Below are positions 6,274-8,379 of a stretch of DNA of 8,379 nt, piece after piece. Positions within the stretch are counted from its first letter, which is position 1, and every line of letters starts with the position of its first letter. The stretch spans positions 1 to 8,379 of the forward strand of contig CAJXEF010000098.1 in the NCBI GenBank assembly GCA_913052545.1, given 5' to 3'. A model generated the notes under the pieces. That model was not told the DNA's origin. It made no database searches and was given only the letters and a program-made list of their open reading frames with translations. This DNA comes from an uncultured Chloroflexota bacterium (GTDB lineage Bacteria > Chloroflexota > Dehalococcoidia > UBA3495). The translations under genes and the position numbers were made by a program.

Positions 6274-7824
6274 ATGAAGTACGATTTTGTTATTGTAGGC
6301 GGAGGATCAGCGGGATGCACGCTGGCCTCCAGATTAACAGAAGATCCCAATGTCTCGGTATTGTTATTAGAAGCCGGGCCAGATTATACCAACTTTGATC
6401 AAGTTCCAGATGATGTCAAACTGGGCAACAATGTCTGGAGATCAGCATACGGAGACCATAGTTGGGGGTATTTAGCCACCGCCACACCGAGGCAAAACGA
6501 ACCTATCATAATCCCTCGTGGTAAAACCACAGGTGGCTCCAGCTCAATAAATGGTCAAGTTTTATTTAGGGGAATTCCTCAGGATTACGACAATTGGGCA
6601 GAATGGGGAAACAATGAATGGGCTTTTACTAATGTTCTACCTTATTTCAAAAAATTAGAAAATGATCTGGATTTTCCCGGCGGCGATTTCCACGGTAATG
6701 ATGGGCCTATTCCAGTACGACGCTATAAAAGGGAAGATTGGCTTCCATATTTCAGAGCTTTCTACGATGCTTGCGTTTCGGTTGGTTATCCTACACATCC
6801 AGACCATAACGATCCTGAAACCAGCGGCGTTGCTGCCCGCCCAATGAACAACATCGACGGCGTCAGAATGAGCACAGCTTTGACGTACTTATCCATGGCC
6901 AGACATCGCATGAACTTGACAATAAAAGGGGATGTATTAGCCCATCGTATCCTATTCGAAGGAACCAAAGCAGTGGGCATAGAAGCGGAGAGCGGTGGAG
7001 AAGTTTTCAAGGTAGCCGCAGAACAGGTGATTATCGCCAGCGGGGCAATAGCTTCCCCTCAAATTTTAATGTTGTCTGGAATAGGACCTCGGAATCATTT
7101 GGAAGAATTTGGCATCACGACGATTTTAGATTTGCCGGGCGTCGGTGAAAACCTTCGCGATCATCCAGCTGCTTTCGTTCTTTACAGGGGGAATTCAGAA
7201 CAACCCGATATCGATGCACCTAATATTCAAATAGGGCTCAGAATCAGTCCAGAAGGTTCCGAGACTGAAGCTGATCTCCAGATTAGCCCTATTCTCATGT
7301 CAAGCGAACATGCACCATCCAGCGTAATTATCGAATCAGATGACTTCCATTTTGGTATCAGCTTTGCTCTTCAAAATGCGCTAGGCAAAGGACTCCTTCG
7401 ACTTGCTTCAGCAGACCCAGCACAACAACCTAACATAAATTATGATTACCTCTCAGATCCATACGATAGGCAACAAATGCGACGTGGTCTGAGAATGGCG
7501 CTAGAAATAGCAAATGAAAGTCCATTCAAAGAATACATCATAGAACGGGTTAACCCTACTGAATCAGACCTCGTCTCAGATAACACAATTGATGATTGGC
7601 TATTGAGAAACGTTTATACTCAACACCATTCGTCAGGAACCTGCAAAATGGGTAACAGTTCGGATCCTATGACTGTAGTAGATCAGTATAGCCATGTACA
7701 CGGTATAGAGAACCTGCGAATAGTAGATGCTTCAATAATGCCTGACGTCATAAGAGCCAACACGAACGCTACCACGATTATGATAGCGGAAAGGGTAGCA
7801 GACTGGATCAAACAGGGTATTTAA
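6274..7824 (+). CDS. GMC-family FAD-dependent oxidoreductase (choline dehydrogenase-like)
   Basis: GMC enzymes oxidise an alcohol to an aldehyde or ketone using FAD. The 516 residues are typical in length. The N-terminal Rossmann motif VIVGGGSAG (6-14) binds ADP of FAD, with LLLEAGP (30-36) closing that fold. GMC signature 1 covers RGKTTGGSSSINGQVLFRG (82-100), where Asn93 sits in the GGSSxxNG core. Signature 2 is GAIASPQILMLSGIGP (257-272). The C-terminal catalytic pair is visible: His452 in QHHSSGTCKMG (450-460) and probably Asn498 in ANTNATTIMIAE (495-506), the His/Asn form seen in choline oxidase-like members. I see no covalent-flavin histidine, no signal peptide and no membrane helix, so it is probably cytosolic with bound FAD. 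The ATG is fixed by GAGGT at 6266-6270. It is divergent from an MFS carrier and upstream of a hydantoinase-type gene. The family is secure; the substrate is unknown, and BetA identity is not shown. Confidence 0.94.
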   Translation: MKYDFVIVGGGSAGCTLASRLTEDPNVSVLLLEAGPDYTNFDQVPDDVKLGNNVWRSAYGDHSWGYLATATPRQNEPIIIPRGKTTGGSSSINGQVLFRGIPQDYDNWAEWGNNEWAFTNVLPYFKKLENDLDFPGGDFHGNDGPIPVRRYKREDWLPYFRAFYDACVSVGYPTHPDHNDPETSGVAARPMNNIDGVRMSTALTYLSMARHRMNLTIKGDVLAHRILFEGTKAVGIEAESGGEVFKVAAEQVIIASGAIASPQILMLSGIGPRNHLEEFGITTILDLPGVGENLRDHPAAFVLYRGNSEQPDIDAPNIQIGLRISPEGSETEADLQISPILMSSEHAPSSVIIESDDFHFGISFALQNALGKGLLRLASADPAQQPNINYDYLSDPYDRQQMRRGLRMALEIANESPFKEYIIERVNPTESDLVSDNTIDDWLLRNVYTQHHSSGTCKMGNSSDPMTVVDQYSHVHGIENLRIVDASIMPDVIRANTNATTIMIAERVADWIKQGI

Positions 7825-7842
7825 ACTGATCCGTTTCCGCCC

Positions 7843-7890
7843 CAGACCATCACAACAGATGTGCGACGTTATCCACCAGGTCTGTTTTCC
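7843..7890 (+). terminator. Possible terminator of the GMC gene
   Basis: Two alternative stems end in the same T-rich tail: CAGACC (7843-7848) with GGTCTG (7879-7884), or AACAGA (7854-7859) with TCTGTT (7881-7886). TTTTCCTTT follows. A nested CACA/TGTG stem lies inside the first. The loops are long (21-30 nt), so this is weaker than a standard terminator, but its place 16 nt after the stop codon at 7825-7827 fits. Confidence 0.35.
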
Positions 7891-7923
7891 TTTACGCGTG
7901 CTTTTCTAAAAACCCCTTTGTAT

Positions 7924-7981
7924 CTTTAATTGTTTACAACTCCTTAAGTCGTATGCGTTAAGGAGTTGTAAACAATTAAAG
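7924..7981. repeat. Perfect 24-bp inverted repeat, 10-nt loop
   Basis: The arms at 7924-7947 and 7958-7981 are exact reverse complements over 24 bp (outer end CTTTAATTG, inner end CTCCTTAA) around the loop GTCGTATGCG. The stem is AT-rich and has no run of T on either side, unlike a normal intrinsic terminator. The flanks TTTGTAT (7917-7923) and TTTGTGT (7982-7988) match at 6 of 7 positions. It lies between the GMC stop and the hydantoinase promoter. It could be a long stem terminator working both ways, an operator, or a remnant of a small inverted-repeat element. Confidence 0.9.
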
Positions 7982-7992
7982 TTTGTGTCAAT

Positions 7993-8021
7993 TTGGTAAA
8001 TGGCATATAAAGCTTTATACA
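7993..8021 (+). promoter_or_regulatory. Candidate promoter for the hydantoinase-type gene
   Basis: TTGGTA (7993-7998, 4 of 6) lies 17 bp from TATACA (8016-8021, 4 of 6). Transcription would start near 8028, about 30 nt before the ATG. The -35 begins 11 nt after the right arm of the 24-bp inverted repeat, so a protein or hairpin there could affect it. Confidence 0.4.
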
Positions 8022-8059
8022 ATCTTCGGGTCAGCAGCGATTGAGGTGATTTATATAAC

Positions 8060-8379
8060 ATGGATACCTTCTCAGTAGGGATAGACGTCGGAGGTACCTT
8101 CACAGATATTGTTCTTTACAACCTATCCAATCAAAAATACGAAGTATTCAAAACCCCATCAACCCCCCAAGACCCTAGTATTGGATTCATGTCGGGACTC
8201 CAAGATATTCTGGAAAAGAACCACGTAAAATCCGAACAGATATCCCACATTTTCCACGGCACAACAACGGCGACTAACGCGATATTAGAAAGCAACGGGG
8301 CAGATGTAGGAGTTCTAGTCACCGAAGGATTCAAATTTGTACTCGAAATCGGCCGTCACGGAACCCCAAGACTGGTAAA
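8060..8379 (+). CDS. Hydantoinase A / 5-oxoprolinase-type ATPase subunit, 5' end only
   Basis: HyuA-type proteins use ATP to open hydantoin or 5-oxoproline-like amide rings, usually with a HyuB partner. Only the first 106 codons are in the window; full proteins are near 700 residues. The start shows the family's phosphate-binding motif GIDVGGTFTDIVLY (7-20) and the conserved HGTTTATNAILE (66-77), followed by GADVGVLVTEGF (80-91) and LEIGRHG (95-101). The ATG at 8060 is preceded by GAGGTGAT (8043-8050), an 8-base match to the anti-Shine-Dalgarno sequence, with slightly long spacing. It probably has its own promoter, apart from the GMC gene 232 nt upstream. N-methylhydantoinase, acetophenone carboxylase and acetone carboxylase subunits share this N-terminal region, so the exact reaction is open. 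Confidence 0.9.
   Translation, partial: MDTFSVGIDVGGTFTDIVLYNLSNQKYEVFKTPSTPQDPSIGFMSGLQDILEKNHVKSEQISHIFHGTTTATNAILESNGADVGVLVTEGFKFVLEIGRHGTPRLV

Noticed and set aside
7906..8103. 65-codon minus-strand frame
   Set aside because: It runs through the perfect inverted repeat and the start of the hydantoinase gene; no ribosome site or protein-like pattern.
8131..8334. 67-codon minus-strand frame
   Set aside because: Antisense to the HyuA coding start, which carries the GGTFTD and HGTT motifs.

Overview
The window is a bacterial chromosome segment of about 43-45% GC by eye, cut at both ends inside genes. A free-living, possibly marine, Chloroflexota (SAR202/Dehalococcoidia-like) bacterium is my best guess. 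That rests on a clpC-radA pair without ctsR-mcsA-mcsB, a 5S rRNA gene standing apart from 23S, and the mix of a GMC oxidoreductase, a hydantoinase and an MFS carrier. It is an inference from gene content, not something the sequence proves.

Left part (1-4280, all minus strand): this is a housekeeping block. In transcription order it holds a stand-alone 5S rRNA gene with a plausible promoter, a good sigma70-type promoter (TTTACA, 17 bp, TATAAT) with a leader of about 130 nt, clpC (AAA+ unfoldase), a strong hairpin terminator, and radA (DNA repair ATPase). radA begins only 39 nt past the hairpin and runs off the left edge. The clpC-radA order matches the well-known Firmicutes arrangement, but the upstream regulator and arginine-kinase genes of that operon are absent.

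Middle (4281-4600): a divergent control region lies between 5S (minus) and tRNA-Lys(UUU) (plus, CCA encoded). The tRNA end is 15 nt from the stop codon of a convergent gene.

Right part (4600-8379): this looks like accessory metabolism. An MFS carrier (minus) is divergent from a GMC-family FAD oxidoreductase (plus) across a 468-nt gene-free region with short repeats and palindromes. Next come a likely terminator, a perfect 24-bp inverted repeat, and the 5' end of a hydantoinase A/oxoprolinase-type gene with its own promoter and Shine-Dalgarno sequence. Uptake, oxidation and amide-ring opening could belong to one catabolic pathway, but each gene appears to have its own control signals and no substrate can be read from the sequence.

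I see no CRISPR array, prophage, transposase or clearly new multi-gene system. The least explained items are the 24-bp inverted repeat, the lone 5S gene, the shifted zinc-finger cysteine in RadA and the repeat-bearing MFS/GMC intergenic region.
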